64,000 nucleotides of DNA from an uncultured Microbulbifer sp. (GTDB taxonomy: Bacteria > Pseudomonadota > Gammaproteobacteria > Pseudomonadales > Cellvibrionaceae). Every line of letters begins with the position of its first letter. Position 1 is the stretch's first letter. The translations under genes were made by a program, and so were the position numbers. This document shows, piece by piece, positions 9,783 through 18,894 of the stretch. The stretch is from positions 1 to 64,000 of the forward strand of contig NZ_CANLDD010000021.1 in the NCBI RefSeq assembly GCF_947489355.1. Direction: 5' to 3'. Under the pieces are notes generated by a model, which saw only the letters and a program-made list of their open reading frames with translations, had not been told where the DNA came from and searched no databases.

Positions 9783-10972
9783 TAAATCAAGTTCTGCTGG
9801 ATAGAAAGCAACAGTTGGGAGGCCTTGGTTCTGGACAGGGGCTGGCCGCGTGTATCGCGGATGCGCACTTCGATCTCGTCGTCGTTGCCCCGTATAACGA
9901 CCAGATAGCCGGGATATGCCTCATCGGGGTTCGCTCTCACACCCAGCCCCCTGATTTCCCTGAATAGAGGAGACTCAACCTCTGCATCCGGATCGATACC
10001 GGCGAGAATCTGCTGCAGGGTCACTTGATCCGCACTTTCCGCCAGTTCGTCCTCTTTATCCCCGCTGCTCCAGAAGAACCAGCCACCGCCCTCTTCCTCG
10101 CTGTTGGCCAGCTCTCGGTCCTCATCGTAGGTCACGTAGAAGAGCCCGATATCGGAATCTTCGCGGTGCAGACGATAGGCGCCGGCATTGACCGCATGGG
10201 CCACTGTCGCCCAGGCCCGCTCCATCTCCAGACCCATAGCGATATAGGGCTCGTGACCGACCGGCTCACGCAGCTGCACCTTGACCGTATCACCGCCGAT
10301 GGCCTGAGCCACCAAAGAGGCCGAGGCACCGGAAGTATCGGTTGCCAGGGCAGTGGACATCTCGTCAATCATCCAGCCTTCACGCTCGGGACTCGTGGAG
10401 TGCTGAGGCCAGTTCACCATGCCGCCCACCGGTGCTTCCGTTGACACGGACAGGTGGCGCACATGGACTTCCGTGGTATCCGGCTGTACGCCAGTTTCAA
10501 TCTGCAGCCTGTATTTGTCTTTGGTTTCAGGACTTTCATTGAAGGTCATCCAGGCGGTTTCCAAGATACCGGCACTGGCATCAGACATTTCCACGCGCAG
10601 GCCCGAAGTGCGCAGGAAATAGTGCAGCTGTGGCCAGACTTCCTCCGGTGGTTGCGATATCAATACCCAGCGGTTACCGCCCAACTTTTGAATTTTAACC
10701 CTGTCCAGGCCCGCATTGATGGAAAGCGCCTGGGGTCTGGGCACTTCAAAATCCCCCTGCCCCAGCTCGTCTGCGGCGATCTGGGGAATCTCGTAGAGCT
10801 CCTCCTGGTGCTTGGCAGTGACACCTTCAGGCATCTGCAAAGGCGGCAGGCTGTCGGCCTGCTGATAGTCGTTGCTGCGGTCACGGAAATAGCCATCGTT
10901 GCCGAATACACCGCAGCCTGCCAGGGTAAGGCTGGAAATACAGAGCGCGGCTCCAACGGTCAATTTGTTCAT
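9782..10972 (-). CDS. bamC: outer membrane assembly lipoprotein BamC
   Basis: A 396-aa lipoprotein matching BamC (NlpB), an accessory part of the BAM complex that inserts beta-barrel proteins into the outer membrane. The signal peptide ends in the lipobox LAGC (Cys20). Two helix-grip-like domains follow the unstructured N-terminal segment. An acidic insert (EDRELANSEEEGGGWFFWSS) lies in the second half, and a C-terminal RDTRGQPL block is present. Position between dapA and an MBL gene matches the conserved dapA-bamC order. It is longer than the E. coli protein (about 344 aa) because of low-complexity inserts. Confidence 0.9.
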   Translation of the reverse strand: MNKLTVGAALCISSLTLAGCGVFGNDGYFRDRSNDYQQADSLPPLQMPEGVTAKHQEELYEIPQIAADELGQGDFEVPRPQALSINAGLDRVKIQKLGGNRWVLISQPPEEVWPQLHYFLRTSGLRVEMSDASAGILETAWMTFNESPETKDKYRLQIETGVQPDTTEVHVRHLSVSTEAPVGGMVNWPQHSTSPEREGWMIDEMSTALATDTSGASASLVAQAIGGDTVKVQLREPVGHEPYIAMGLEMERAWATVAHAVNAGAYRLHREDSDIGLFYVTYDEDRELANSEEEGGGWFFWSSGDKEDELAESADQVTLQQILAGIDPDAEVESPLFREIRGLGVRANPDEAYPGYLVVIRGNDDEIEVRIRDTRGQPLSRTKASQLLLSIQQNLI

Positions 10973-11007
10973 GAAAGCTTATCCTGATTCGTTCTCAATT
11001 CGCGGGT

Positions 11008-11889
11008 TCAGAGTATGCCGGCACTGCGCAGGGCTTCGCGCACTGTAGCATGGTGCTGGGGGGAAAGGCTGGTCAGCGGCAGGCGAATTCCCCCGTCGAT
11101 ACGCCCCATTTCCCGCAAGGCCCATTTTACCGGTATCGGGTTGGACTCCAGAAACAGCACTTTGTGCAATATTTGGATACGCTGATCGATGGCCTGCGCG
11201 GTGACAGCATCGCCAGCCAGTGCGGCCTCACACATCTGGGCCACCGCAGCGGGCGCCACATTGGCCGTTACGCTGATATCGCCGTGCCCCCCCATCAACA
11301 TCAGCTCCAAAGCGGTACTGTCGTCACCGGAGTACACGGCAAACCCCTCGGGCAGGGTATCCAATAACACCCTGGCGCGCGCCAGATCACCGGTCGCTTC
11401 CTTGATACCGACAATATTGCCGATGGTCGCCAGGCGCAGCACTGTATCAGGCAGCATGTCGACAGCCGTGCGTGCGGGCACATTGTAGAGAATCTGCGGG
11501 ATCGCCACCGCCCTGGCGATGGCCAGGTAGTGCTGGTACAGCCCCTCCTGGCTCGGTTTATTGTAGTAAGGCGTCACCAACAAGCAGGCGTCGGCGCCAC
11601 ACCGGGTGGCGTTTTCCGTGAGGTCGATGGCCTCTGTGGTAGAGTTGGCACCTGTTCCCGCGATCACCGGGATGCGGCCCGCTACCTGATCCACGACCCG
11701 CCGGATCATCTCCACATGCTCATGCACATCGAGTGTGGCGGATTCCCCCGTGGTGCCAACGGTAACCAGCGCGCGGGTACCCTGCTCGATATGCCACTCG
11801 ACCAGGTTGCGCAAACTATCCCAGTCCAGGCTTCCGTCTGCAAACATTGGGGTGGCCAAGGCCACCATACTGCCGGTAAACATTCTCAC
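11008..11889 (-). CDS. dapA: 4-hydroxy-tetrahydrodipicolinate synthase
   Basis: DapA condenses pyruvate with aspartate semialdehyde, the first committed step to diaminopimelate and lysine, in the cytosol. The 293-aa length fits the family. The TIM-barrel active site is complete: Thr46-Thr47 in GTTGES, Tyr135 and Arg140 in YNVPART, and the Schiff-base Lys163 in GIKEATGD. It heads the dapA-bamC-MBL transcription unit with a 35-base gap to bamC. Nothing unusual. Confidence 0.97.
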   Translation of the reverse strand: MRMFTGSMVALATPMFADGSLDWDSLRNLVEWHIEQGTRALVTVGTTGESATLDVHEHVEMIRRVVDQVAGRIPVIAGTGANSTTEAIDLTENATRCGADACLLVTPYYNKPSQEGLYQHYLAIARAVAIPQILYNVPARTAVDMLPDTVLRLATIGNIVGIKEATGDLARARVLLDTLPEGFAVYSGDDSTALELMLMGGHGDISVTANVAPAAVAQMCEAALAGDAVTAQAIDQRIQILHKVLFLESNPIPVKWALREMGRIDGGIRLPLTSLSPQHHATVREALRSAGIL

Positions 11890-11976
11890 TCCTTCATACT
11901 TTGCGCTCGCCCTGGAACAGCACCGCCAGAATCGAACCTGTATGTTACTGAGGGCGCGGAATCTATGCCAGTGCGA

Positions 11977-12942
11977 CTAGGTCGCCACGCGCCTGCGTTT
12001 CTTTTTCTTCTTACGCACACCTTCATAAATATTGGCCGCGCCTTGCGGTCGGGTCTTAAAGCGGCGGTGTACCCACATATACTGCTCCGGGGCTTCCAGG
12101 ATACGCGCTTCAATAAACTGGTTGACCAGGACCGCATCCTGCTGCTCGTCTCCAGAGGGGATCTGCTCGAGGGGTGGGTACACTTTCAGGCGGTACCCAA
12201 AACCATCGTCCAGGCGGGTCACCATATAGGGCACCACCTCGGCCCGCCCCACCCGGGCAAACCGCGATGTACCGGTGACTGTGGCCGCCGGGACACCAAA
12301 AAACGGGGCGAAAACCCCCTGTTTGATCCCGTAGTCCTGGTCCGGAGCATACCAGACCGCACGCCCCCGCTGCAGGGCGCGCAATACCCCGCGCACATCC
12401 TTGCGCTGGTAGACACAGCCATCGGCGGTATGGCGTTCGCGCCCTTTGCGCTGCATATAGTCATAAACAGGATTTTTGTGCGGCCGGTACATCCCATCCA
12501 GTGTAATACTCATCCCCATCAAGGCCGCTCCCAGCTCCAGAGTGGTGAAATGCATGGCCATCAGCAGCACCCCGCGCCCCTCTGCCTGGAGAGCCTGCAG
12601 GGCCTGCAGGCCCTCAATAGCAACGCGCCTGCGCAGCCAGGGCGCCGAGCGGAACCACGCCATACCGGTTTCCATCAGGGCGATACCGCTGGATTCAAAA
12701 TTGCGGTGCAGGAGTTCTGTGCGCTCGGCCTGGCCGAGCCTGGGGAAACACAACGCGAGATTGCGCTCGGCGATGGTACGCCGGCTGGGCGCAAGTCTCA
12801 GCATTGCCCGGCCGATGCCGCGGCCCATGTGCAGCTGCCAGCGATAGGGCAGCTGCGCCACCAGGAACCAGAGTGCAAACAGCAGCCAGGTCAGCCAGTA
12901 ACGGGGGTGCAGCAAGGCAGCTTGAAATCGCGGTTTTTCCAT
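11977..12942 (-). CDS. LpxL/HtrB-type lipid A acyltransferase
   Basis: A 321-aa inner-membrane lysophospholipid-acyltransferase-fold enzyme that adds a secondary acyl chain to Kdo2-lipid IVA. It has an N-terminal membrane helix (residues 15-32) and the HX4E catalytic motif (His131-Glu136 in HFTTLE). The YRPHKNPVYDYMQRKGRERH block and the PDQDYG motif are typical of LpxL. The C-terminus is unusually basic (KKKKKRRR), possibly contacting the membrane. It lies 87 bases upstream of dapA on the same strand. LpxL versus LpxP/LpxM specificity cannot be told from sequence alone. Confidence 0.9.
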   Translation of the reverse strand: MEKPRFQAALLHPRYWLTWLLFALWFLVAQLPYRWQLHMGRGIGRAMLRLAPSRRTIAERNLALCFPRLGQAERTELLHRNFESSGIALMETGMAWFRSAPWLRRRVAIEGLQALQALQAEGRGVLLMAMHFTTLELGAALMGMSITLDGMYRPHKNPVYDYMQRKGRERHTADGCVYQRKDVRGVLRALQRGRAVWYAPDQDYGIKQGVFAPFFGVPAATVTGTSRFARVGRAEVVPYMVTRLDDGFGYRLKVYPPLEQIPSGDEQQDAVLVNQFIEARILEAPEQYMWVHRRFKTRPQGAANIYEGVRKKKKKRRRVAT

Positions 12943-13042
12943 CGGATATCACTAAGCATCCGGCGCCCGGGCACCGGCTTGATTGGTTGAATTCGGCGTA
13001 GTATACCCTATGGAGAAGAGCCCGCTCCGGAGCCGGAACGTT

Positions 13043-13276
13043 TCAGTGGCGCAGCAGGGAGTCCAACTCGTCAACGGCGACACACCAGTCGGAATCGTCC
13101 CTGATGGCGTCCTCGAGAAATTCCCGCTGCCCTTGGCTCCAAAAGGGGGCCGCTGACAATTTCTCGTGCCGGTGCAGGCTGTGAGCGATCAGAAACTCGT
13201 CTATCGCCGCATCCTCTGAAGCCAGCCCCAGCTGCGCAAAGAGGTCATTGAGGGTGTGATGCCCGGTGGTTTCCAT
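13043..13276 (-). CDS. DUF2789 family protein
   Basis: A small cytosolic protein of 77 aa with the DUF2789 pattern: HTLNDLFAQLGLASEDAAIDEFL near the start and APFWSQGQREFLEDAI ... DWCVAVDELDSLL at the end. The ATG at 13276 is chosen over a much longer frame because GGGAGG lies 6 bases upstream and the homologous region begins there. Function unknown. It sits 100 bases upstream of the acyltransferase gene on the same strand and marks the right end of the GC-rich core block. Confidence 0.88.
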   Translation of the reverse strand: METTGHHTLNDLFAQLGLASEDAAIDEFLIAHSLHRHEKLSAAPFWSQGQREFLEDAIRDDSDWCVAVDELDSLLRH

Positions 13277-13429
13277 AGAGCCTCCCATCGAATGTTGCCT
13301 GACTGCCCCCAGCTTAAGGTGGCTGTTCCCATTATAGATAGCCCCGCACCCGATGTACGCTGCCGGATTGGGATTCAATGGGTGCATGCATTCAATCGAG
13401 GGCAACTGCTCCGGCAGAATGTACCCCCA

Positions 13430-13678
13430 CACATAACGCGTAACGACAAGCGCCGCGGTGGTCCGGCCATCGACAGCCGCAGCAGCTGACGCCTCGGCTA
13501 GGTTTCTTAGTATGAAAGTGAAAAGACGTATCGAAGAGGGATTTGGCTGGAGCAAAACAGTGAGCCTGACCCGTCAAATCAAGGGGGAGGATTGGCGCGG
13601 GTCCATATCTTTTTCAACATGAGATCCATCAGTTGGAATTCAACGCGGAGGGTGAATCTGCCGGAAGGGTCCGCCTGA
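13430..13678 (+). pseudogene. IS5-type transposase C-terminal remnant
   Basis: Three pieces read in changing frames give a transposase tail: HITRNDKRRGGPAIDSR, then KRRIEEGFGWSKTVSLTRQI, then GLARVHIFFNMRSISWN ending at a stop at 13676. The order AIDGRTTRH - RKRIEExFGWxKT - GLxxV is that of IS5-like DDE transposases, with the catalytic Glu in the RIEEGFGW block. At least two frameshifts separate the pieces, so it is dead. It overlaps nothing essential and lies exactly at the junction between GC-rich core and AT-rich island. Confidence 0.65.
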
Positions 13679-14423
13679 TAAAATAAAACGCACGAGGACA
13701 CCCCGGGAAAATCGTGAATTTGGCATCAAAATCATTAAATTCTGTATTTTTTTATTTCCCCAAGAATGGAAACGGCATTTATGGACAATGCCGGGATTTT
13801 TCAACAATCTGTGAGGGCATCAATATTGCCTTTACATTAATTTGCAATCCCATTGTATATACAGGGACCCGGCCGCCCCAGCGCCGCTATCACCACCATC
13901 GAACTTTCACCAACCTCTACACCCTGAACCGCTCGAATGCCTATTTTTCACGGCTTGCATGATCTAATTTTCTACTGTCTAATTCTCTTATGCAGCGAAA
14001 TTGCATCCATATCTGAATACTTATGCGCCAATCCGTAAAAAAAAAGTCCAGGATACCCGCAGACTGACTGATAAAACATCTCAAGGCTAAAGCGCTGGTT
14101 GATACTATCGAAGAAGTGGCTACCTCAAAGACCCAGCAAATATTTTGGAAACACTGACTCGTGCCGTGAAAGACACGCTACCAGTGCGCAAATCGAGTCA
14201 CCTTATGGTCGAACGGGATCTGGGCAAGCATGAAACCGTTGCTTCACTTAAGCCTCAGGCAAAACAGTATGGCTTTGTGAATACGGCTTGATTATCAAAT
14301 ATAAAAATTGTAGAACCGAGTAAAATAAGTGCGTTTGCTTTTATATTAAAGGGGTATGCTGGGTGTAATTAACCATAGGCCGCCCCTCGCAACTCTGTTT
14401 TGCCAACAGGAAGCCTCGCGACA
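13679..14423. other. AT-rich gap before ferredoxin reductase
   Basis: About 740 bases without a recognised gene. A frame around 14125-14290 (DPANILETLTRAVKD, then VRKSSHLMVERDLGKHETVA) looks like decayed coding sequence, but I could not assign it. The promoter of the ferredoxin reductase must lie in the last 200 bases. Confidence 0.4.
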
Positions 14424-15674
14424 ATGGAATCAAAACAAAGATGTATTATTATTGGTGCGAGTCATGCTGCAGCACAACTCGCCCCTGTGTTGCGCCAAAG
14501 AGGGTGGGCTGGCACTATATCAATGATTTCCAATGAATACTACCTGCCCTATCACCGTCCCCCGTTATCCAAAGACTACCTTGCGGGCATAAAAAGCCTT
14601 GAACAGATGCTAATCCGCTCACCAGAAGTCTACCGCAAAAGTAATATCAGTATCTCCATGGGTGTGACGGCAACCTCCATTGATCGCGCCAACAAACAAC
14701 TGATTCTGGATGATGGCGCAAGCCTTGAGTATGACAAACTGGTGATTACCACTGGCGCACGAGTACGTAAAATCGACATCCCCGGCTCCGACTTAAAGGG
14801 GGTGTTTTATTTACGCAACCTTAATAACGCCCAAAAAATTAAACCATTTACTGGCAGTGATAAACGCGCTGTAATAATTGGTGGAGGTTACATTGGCTTG
14901 GAGACTGCGGCTGCACTGCGCAAGCTAAATATGCAGGTAACCGTGCTTGAAGCCTTGCCTGGTATTCTACAGCGAGTTACCGCTCCTGAGGTCGCCGATT
15001 TTTTTTCGAGAACACATCGTGAAGAAGGTGTAGAGATTGTAACCAATGAGCAGGTTATAGCCATAACCGGAGATAAAAAAGTGGCATCGGTGGAGTGTCT
15101 CAGTGGAGCTGATTATCCAGCGGATATAGTGATTATTGGCATTGGTGTGATCCCCAATGTCGAATTAGCGGCCGAGGCCGGCCTGCACATTGACAACGGC
15201 ATAAAGGTCGACGAGTACGCACGCACTAACGATGTCGATATTTTAGCGGCAGGCGATTGCACCTCACACTTCAACCCTATTTATCAGCGTCAAATGCGCT
15301 TGGAGTCTGTGCAAAATGCCCAAGACCAAGCCTCGGTGGTTGCCAACACGCTGTGCGGCAAGCTAAAACCCTACGCCGCCCTTCCCTGGTTTTGGTCTGA
15401 TCAATATGACCTGAAATTGCAGATCGCCGGTCTTTGCCAAGGCTATACTGATATAGTGATACGCGGAGATATAAAAGGTAGCCGGCATTTTTCGGTATTT
15501 TATCTTCAGGAGGATAAATTGTTGGCTGTGGATGCGGTCAATAGCCCTCAGGAATTTATGCTTGGCAAGCGGCTTATCCTCCAAGGCAATTCTATGGATG
15601 CCGGACAATTAGCAGACGAAAATATTGCACTGAGGGGCTTGCTGGCCAGTAGCCCGGTGACTGCAAACGCTTGA
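14424..15674 (+). CDS. NAD(P)H-dependent ferredoxin reductase (FAD)
   Basis: A 416-aa flavoprotein of the putidaredoxin/rhodocoxin reductase type, which passes electrons from NAD(P)H to a [2Fe-2S] ferredoxin serving a P450 or Rieske oxygenase. It has an N-terminal FAD site (CIIIGASHAAAQLA), the YHRPPLSKDYL block typical of this subfamily, the NAD site VIIGGGYIGLETAA, and the FAD-binding ILAAGDCTSH. The ATG at 14424 is preferred to an in-frame TTG at 14400 because of AGGA upstream. A broken ferredoxin gene lies downstream (16014), suggesting its original partner was lost. The ferredoxin at 30,697 is the likely present partner (inference). Confidence 0.9.
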   Translation: MESKQRCIIIGASHAAAQLAPVLRQRGWAGTISMISNEYYLPYHRPPLSKDYLAGIKSLEQMLIRSPEVYRKSNISISMGVTATSIDRANKQLILDDGASLEYDKLVITTGARVRKIDIPGSDLKGVFYLRNLNNAQKIKPFTGSDKRAVIIGGGYIGLETAAALRKLNMQVTVLEALPGILQRVTAPEVADFFSRTHREEGVEIVTNEQVIAITGDKKVASVECLSGADYPADIVIIGIGVIPNVELAAEAGLHIDNGIKVDEYARTNDVDILAAGDCTSHFNPIYQRQMRLESVQNAQDQASVVANTLCGKLKPYAALPWFWSDQYDLKLQIAGLCQGYTDIVIRGDIKGSRHFSVFYLQEDKLLAVDAVNSPQEFMLGKRLILQGNSMDAGQLADENIALRGLLASSPVTANA

Positions 15675-15819
15675 CAAAACAACAATTCTAACATACATGA
15701 TTCACCCCCTTAAAATAGTTTAGGTTCAAACTTAAACTTTATCACTTAATGGTGTGGAAAAAGAGGTTAGCAGAAAGCTCGGTTAGCCGCGATGAGCACA
15801 CGAAACTGTTCAGCCAAAA

Positions 15820-15951
15820 CCGCGCGAAGAGGATGTCGAAATACTGCTCTCCCAGTACGGGTTGTGAATATATCCCTGTAGGTTCGTAATCGGCATCCAT
15901 GCCTCATCTGATCCTGACAAAAGGGTATTCTTCCCTCGTGCCTTACTGATA
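15820..15951 (+). repeat. MITE-like palindromic repeat, copy 1 (degenerate)
   Basis: A decayed member of a roughly 130-bp repeat family seen six times in the island. The stretch GTGAATATATCCCTGTAGG, then CGTAATCGGCATCCATGCC and the right end TTCTTCCCTC ... TTACTGATA match the better copies at 25,726 and 44,031. The left terminal repeat is eroded. It lies between the ferredoxin reductase and a ferredoxin pseudogene. Confidence 0.75.
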
Positions 15952-16013
15952 GCTATTTAGGCTGTGGTGTACTTGGGATTTGAATCCAAGGCATTTAATA
16001 CCGAAGTTTAGAC

Positions 16014-16345
16014 ATGCCAACAGTAACTTTCATACAAGCCAACATTTACAACAACGCATTTAATCCCAGTCGCGGAGTCAGCCTTATGCAGGGCACTACA
16101 GATAATATGCTTGATGGCATTGTTGTCAAGCGCGGTGGATCATTCAGCTGCACTACCTGCTACAACTAAATTGACGAAAAATGAGCTAATAAGGGGATTG
16201 CCGCCACCAATAGAAAACCGGCTTGTTAATCTGGCGAATATATTGTGATGGTTAAATATAGGCATGAAAAAGAAGGGGTACGCAATATACCATCACTACA
16301 TTACCACCGGATTAAAAGGAATAGTTCCGAATTCAGTTTCGTGTT
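16014..16345 (+). pseudogene. [2Fe-2S] ferredoxin pseudogene
   Basis: From ATG 16014 the frame reads MPTVTFIQ ... GVSLMQGTTDNMLDGIVVK then RGGSFSCTTCYN and a stop at 16167. This lines up with adrenodoxin-type ferredoxins (SLMEAAxxNxVPGIDADCGGACACATC). The first cluster cysteine is replaced by Arg and the frame then stops. Past the stop, LPPPIENRLVNLANIL (about 16200-16250) matches the following conserved block. A later piece ending GIVPNS (to about 16345) matches the C-terminus, but in place of the last cysteine there is a Tyr-like position. It is non-functional. It follows the ferredoxin reductase gene, so the two probably formed one electron-transfer unit. Confidence 0.75.
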
Positions 16346-16863
16346 TTCACAGAGCCTGAGATCGGTGATAATCAGCCCTGTATGAATACAGAAGAGGATC
16401 TTGAGTAGCCATTCAGCGAGTGTGGAAGTTCAAAAATGGATCACTTGTATCGTTCTCTTTATGTGCGGGATCTCTATCGTTAAGCTGCAATGAAAGCGGC
16501 AAGCTCGGGCATAGTGGTATCGAGTTCAACTCTGCTCTTGGTGGTGACCCAAATAACATCCGTGGCGAAATAACTGAACGGCACTCAGAACGGGAATGCA
16601 CGTTGCGCATCAGCGAAAAAGTATAAAATGGGCGAACATCTCTCGCCGACAACCGCACTAAAAACTAGCCACCCTTGATTCGCGATCCGATAAGAACCTC
16701 GCTGCATACTCATGGCTACGGATGGCGGAAGATGCAGCTAATTTAAAAAACTGCAAACTATTGTTTTCGATACTTTATTACCGAAGTAAAAATTTATCAC
16801 CATACTCGAGAGACGGCGGGATATCGAGTGTTTAATTAAGGATTATTCCTTAGGAGATATCGG
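16346..16863. other. gene-poor leader of the FadE30-like operon
   Basis: About 520 bases with only a 68-codon frame (16420-16626) that matches nothing I know. The promoter of the acyl-CoA dehydrogenase operon should lie in the AT-rich final 130 bases. Confidence 0.4.
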
Positions 16864-18060
16864 GTGAAACTTGGTTTTACCGCAGAGGATGAAGCGTTTC
16901 GTCAGGAAATAGCGAGCTGGCTAGAAAGAAATTTATGTGGCGAATTCGAATCAATCCGGTTTCGTGGCGGACCGGGCGACGAGCACAGGTTTTTCTTAGA
17001 GCGTGTGGCCTGGGAGAAAAAGCTTGCGGAGGGTGGATGGACGGGCGTGGGCTGGCCAAGAAACTTTGGAGGACGTGGCTGCTCACTGGAACAACAGGTA
17101 ATCTTTTACGAAGAATATGCACGTGCGGGAGGCCCCGGGCGCGCCGGGCATATTGGCGAAGGCCTGGTGGCACCGACTTTGATGGCATTTGGCTCCAAAC
17201 AGCAGCAACAGCGTTTTTTACCAAAAATTCTCGCCGGCGAAGAGTTTTGGTGCCAGGGCTATTCGGAGCCAGGTGCGGGCTCTGACTTGGCCAACGTAAG
17301 CACTAAGGCTGAGTTCGATTCGGCCGCACAAATATGGCGCTTGAATGGGCAAAAAGTCTGGACCTCCCTGGCGCAGGAATCTGATTGGTGTTTTGTGGTT
17401 GCCCGTACAGAACCGACGAGTAAAGCTCATAAAGGCTTGGGTTTTTTTCTGGTTGAGATGGATCAAGTCGGTATCGATGTCAGGCCAATACAACAGCTTA
17501 ATGGTACTTCAGAGTTTAACGAAGTGTTTTTTGATGACGCACAGGTTGCTGCGGATTGCATTGTGGGACAACCTGGCGAAGGCTGGAAGGTCGCCATGAA
17601 ACTACTCGGTTTTGAGCGCGGCGTCTCAACACTGGGGCAGCAAATGTTGTTCCAAAACGAGTTACAGGAAATTATTCTCCTTGCCAAACAAAATGGCGCT
17701 AGTAAAGACCCAAGTATTAGGCAACGTATTGCCGATGCCCATATGGGGTTGAAGATTATGCGTTATAACGCAATGCGTACTTTGTCTTCAGACCCGACCA
17801 ATGTCGGGCTGAATCGCGCCTCAATAACTTACAAACTCTATTGGTCAATTTGGCATCGCAATTTGGGCAACTTGGCTATGGATATATTGGGGCCGGATGC
17901 AGATATTATCGAGAGCGAAGGCTATGACTTAAGCCGCTTGCAAACGCTATTTTTGTTTACCCGATCGGACACGATTTATGGTGGAACCAATCAGATTCAA
18001 CGCAATATTATTGCTGAACGGGCACTTGGCTTACCCAGAGAACCGAGACCAGCAGTCTAA
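16864..18060 (+). CDS. FadE30-like acyl-CoA dehydrogenase
   Basis: A 398-aa FAD acyl-CoA dehydrogenase. Its sequence follows mycobacterial FadE30 closely over long blocks: GWPRNFGGRG, FYEEYARAG, FWCQGYSEPGAGSDLANV, LNGQKVWTSLA, GTSEFNEVFFDDAQ, FERGVSTLGQQ and TIYGGTNQIQRNIIAERALG. FadE30 acts on a HIP-derived CoA thioester in steroid C/D-ring degradation. The canonical YEGT glutamate is Gly here (YGGT), as in FadE30, so the catalytic base is elsewhere. The start is GTG, with TAGGAGATATCGG just upstream as ribosome site. It heads an operon with the SDR (15-base gap), MaoC protein, thiolase, SRPBCC and SnoaL-like genes. FadE30 similarity is from memory of the family, not a search. Confidence 0.88.
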   Translation: MKLGFTAEDEAFRQEIASWLERNLCGEFESIRFRGGPGDEHRFFLERVAWEKKLAEGGWTGVGWPRNFGGRGCSLEQQVIFYEEYARAGGPGRAGHIGEGLVAPTLMAFGSKQQQQRFLPKILAGEEFWCQGYSEPGAGSDLANVSTKAEFDSAAQIWRLNGQKVWTSLAQESDWCFVVARTEPTSKAHKGLGFFLVEMDQVGIDVRPIQQLNGTSEFNEVFFDDAQVAADCIVGQPGEGWKVAMKLLGFERGVSTLGQQMLFQNELQEIILLAKQNGASKDPSIRQRIADAHMGLKIMRYNAMRTLSSDPTNVGLNRASITYKLYWSIWHRNLGNLAMDILGPDADIIESEGYDLSRLQTLFLFTRSDTIYGGTNQIQRNIIAERALGLPREPRPAV

Positions 18061-18075
18061 TTCGGAGAAAAAGCC

Positions 18076-18867
18076 ATGGCATTAAAAGAACCACCTGCTT
18101 ATGTCGAAGGTCATAATTTGCTGACGGGCAAGTCAGTGCTGATCACCGCCGCCGCTGGGGCGGGTATTGGCTTTGCAGCAGCCACACGAGCTGTTGAAGA
18201 AGGTTGTAGAGGCCTGACAATCAGTGATGCGCATGCGGGCCGCTTAAACAAAGCAGTGGCACAATTAAGAAATAACCACCCGGAGATACCGGTGTTTGGT
18301 CAACTTTGTGATGTCACCAATGAAAGCGATGTACAGTTATTGATCAAGAAGGCCGAGGAGCAACATAGTGGTATTGATGTGTTAATCAATAATGCTGGTT
18401 TGGGCGGCACATGTAAACTGGTTGAAATGCCCGATAAGCAGTGGTCCAAAATATTGGATATCACCTTGACGGGTACCATGCGTATGATGCGTGCGATACT
18501 GCCATTAATGCAGGCACGCAAAAGCGGCGTCATTATCAATAATGCGTCCGTGCTGGGTTGGCGCGCACAGCAGGGACAAACCCACTATGCCGCCGCTAAG
18601 GCCGGGGTGATGGCTCTGACCCGCTGTGCGGCGATGGAGGCGGCCGATTACAAGGTGCGTATCAATGCGGTTTCACCGAGTATCGCTTTCCATGAATTTT
18701 TAAAGAAAACCACACCGATGGAATTGCTTGAAGAGCTTGCCGGTAAGGAAGCCTTCGGTCGCGCGGCTGAGGTTTGGGAGGTTGCCAATGTGATGATGTT
18801 TTTGGCCTCTGACTACAGCTCTTATATGACTGGTGAAATCGTATCGGTTTCAAGTCAAAGAGCCTAG
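18076..18867 (+). CDS. IpdF-like short-chain dehydrogenase
   Basis: A 263-aa SDR. The cofactor motif reads VLITAAAGAGIGFAAA, an unusual TAAAGxGIG variant that is also found in mycobacterial IpdF (Rv3559c type), which oxidises the 5-hydroxyl of 5-OH-HIP-CoA. Further marks are SDAHAGRL, NNAGLGG, the catalytic Ser in NASVLGW and the YAAAK pair. In mycobacteria ipdF and fadE30 are adjacent; here the SDR starts 15 bases after the FadE30-like gene. That neighbourhood supports the call. The missing Thr-Gly of the classic TGxxxGxG does not imply inactivity, given the homologue. Confidence 0.82.
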   Translation: MALKEPPAYVEGHNLLTGKSVLITAAAGAGIGFAAATRAVEEGCRGLTISDAHAGRLNKAVAQLRNNHPEIPVFGQLCDVTNESDVQLLIKKAEEQHSGIDVLINNAGLGGTCKLVEMPDKQWSKILDITLTGTMRMMRAILPLMQARKSGVIINNASVLGWRAQQGQTHYAAAKAGVMALTRCAAMEAADYKVRINAVSPSIAFHEFLKKTTPMELLEELAGKEAFGRAAEVWEVANVMMFLASDYSSYMTGEIVSVSSQRA

Positions 18868-18894
18868 ATAAACTGAGAAAAAGGTGGGTGAATC

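Noticed and set aside
11915..11990. Possible tRNA on the minus strand between dapA and lpxL (GGTTCGATTC T-arm-like string).
   Set aside because: No matching acceptor stem or anticodon arm could be found at the correct distance; only the T-loop-like string is present.
11530..12990. A 486-codon open frame on the plus strand opposite dapA and the acyltransferase.
   Set aside because: It overlaps two well-supported genes on the other strand, is typical of high-GC antisense frames and has no recognisable domain.
16420..16626. A 68-codon frame upstream of the FadE30-like operon.
   Set aside because: No signal peptide or family pattern and no clear ribosome site; not called.
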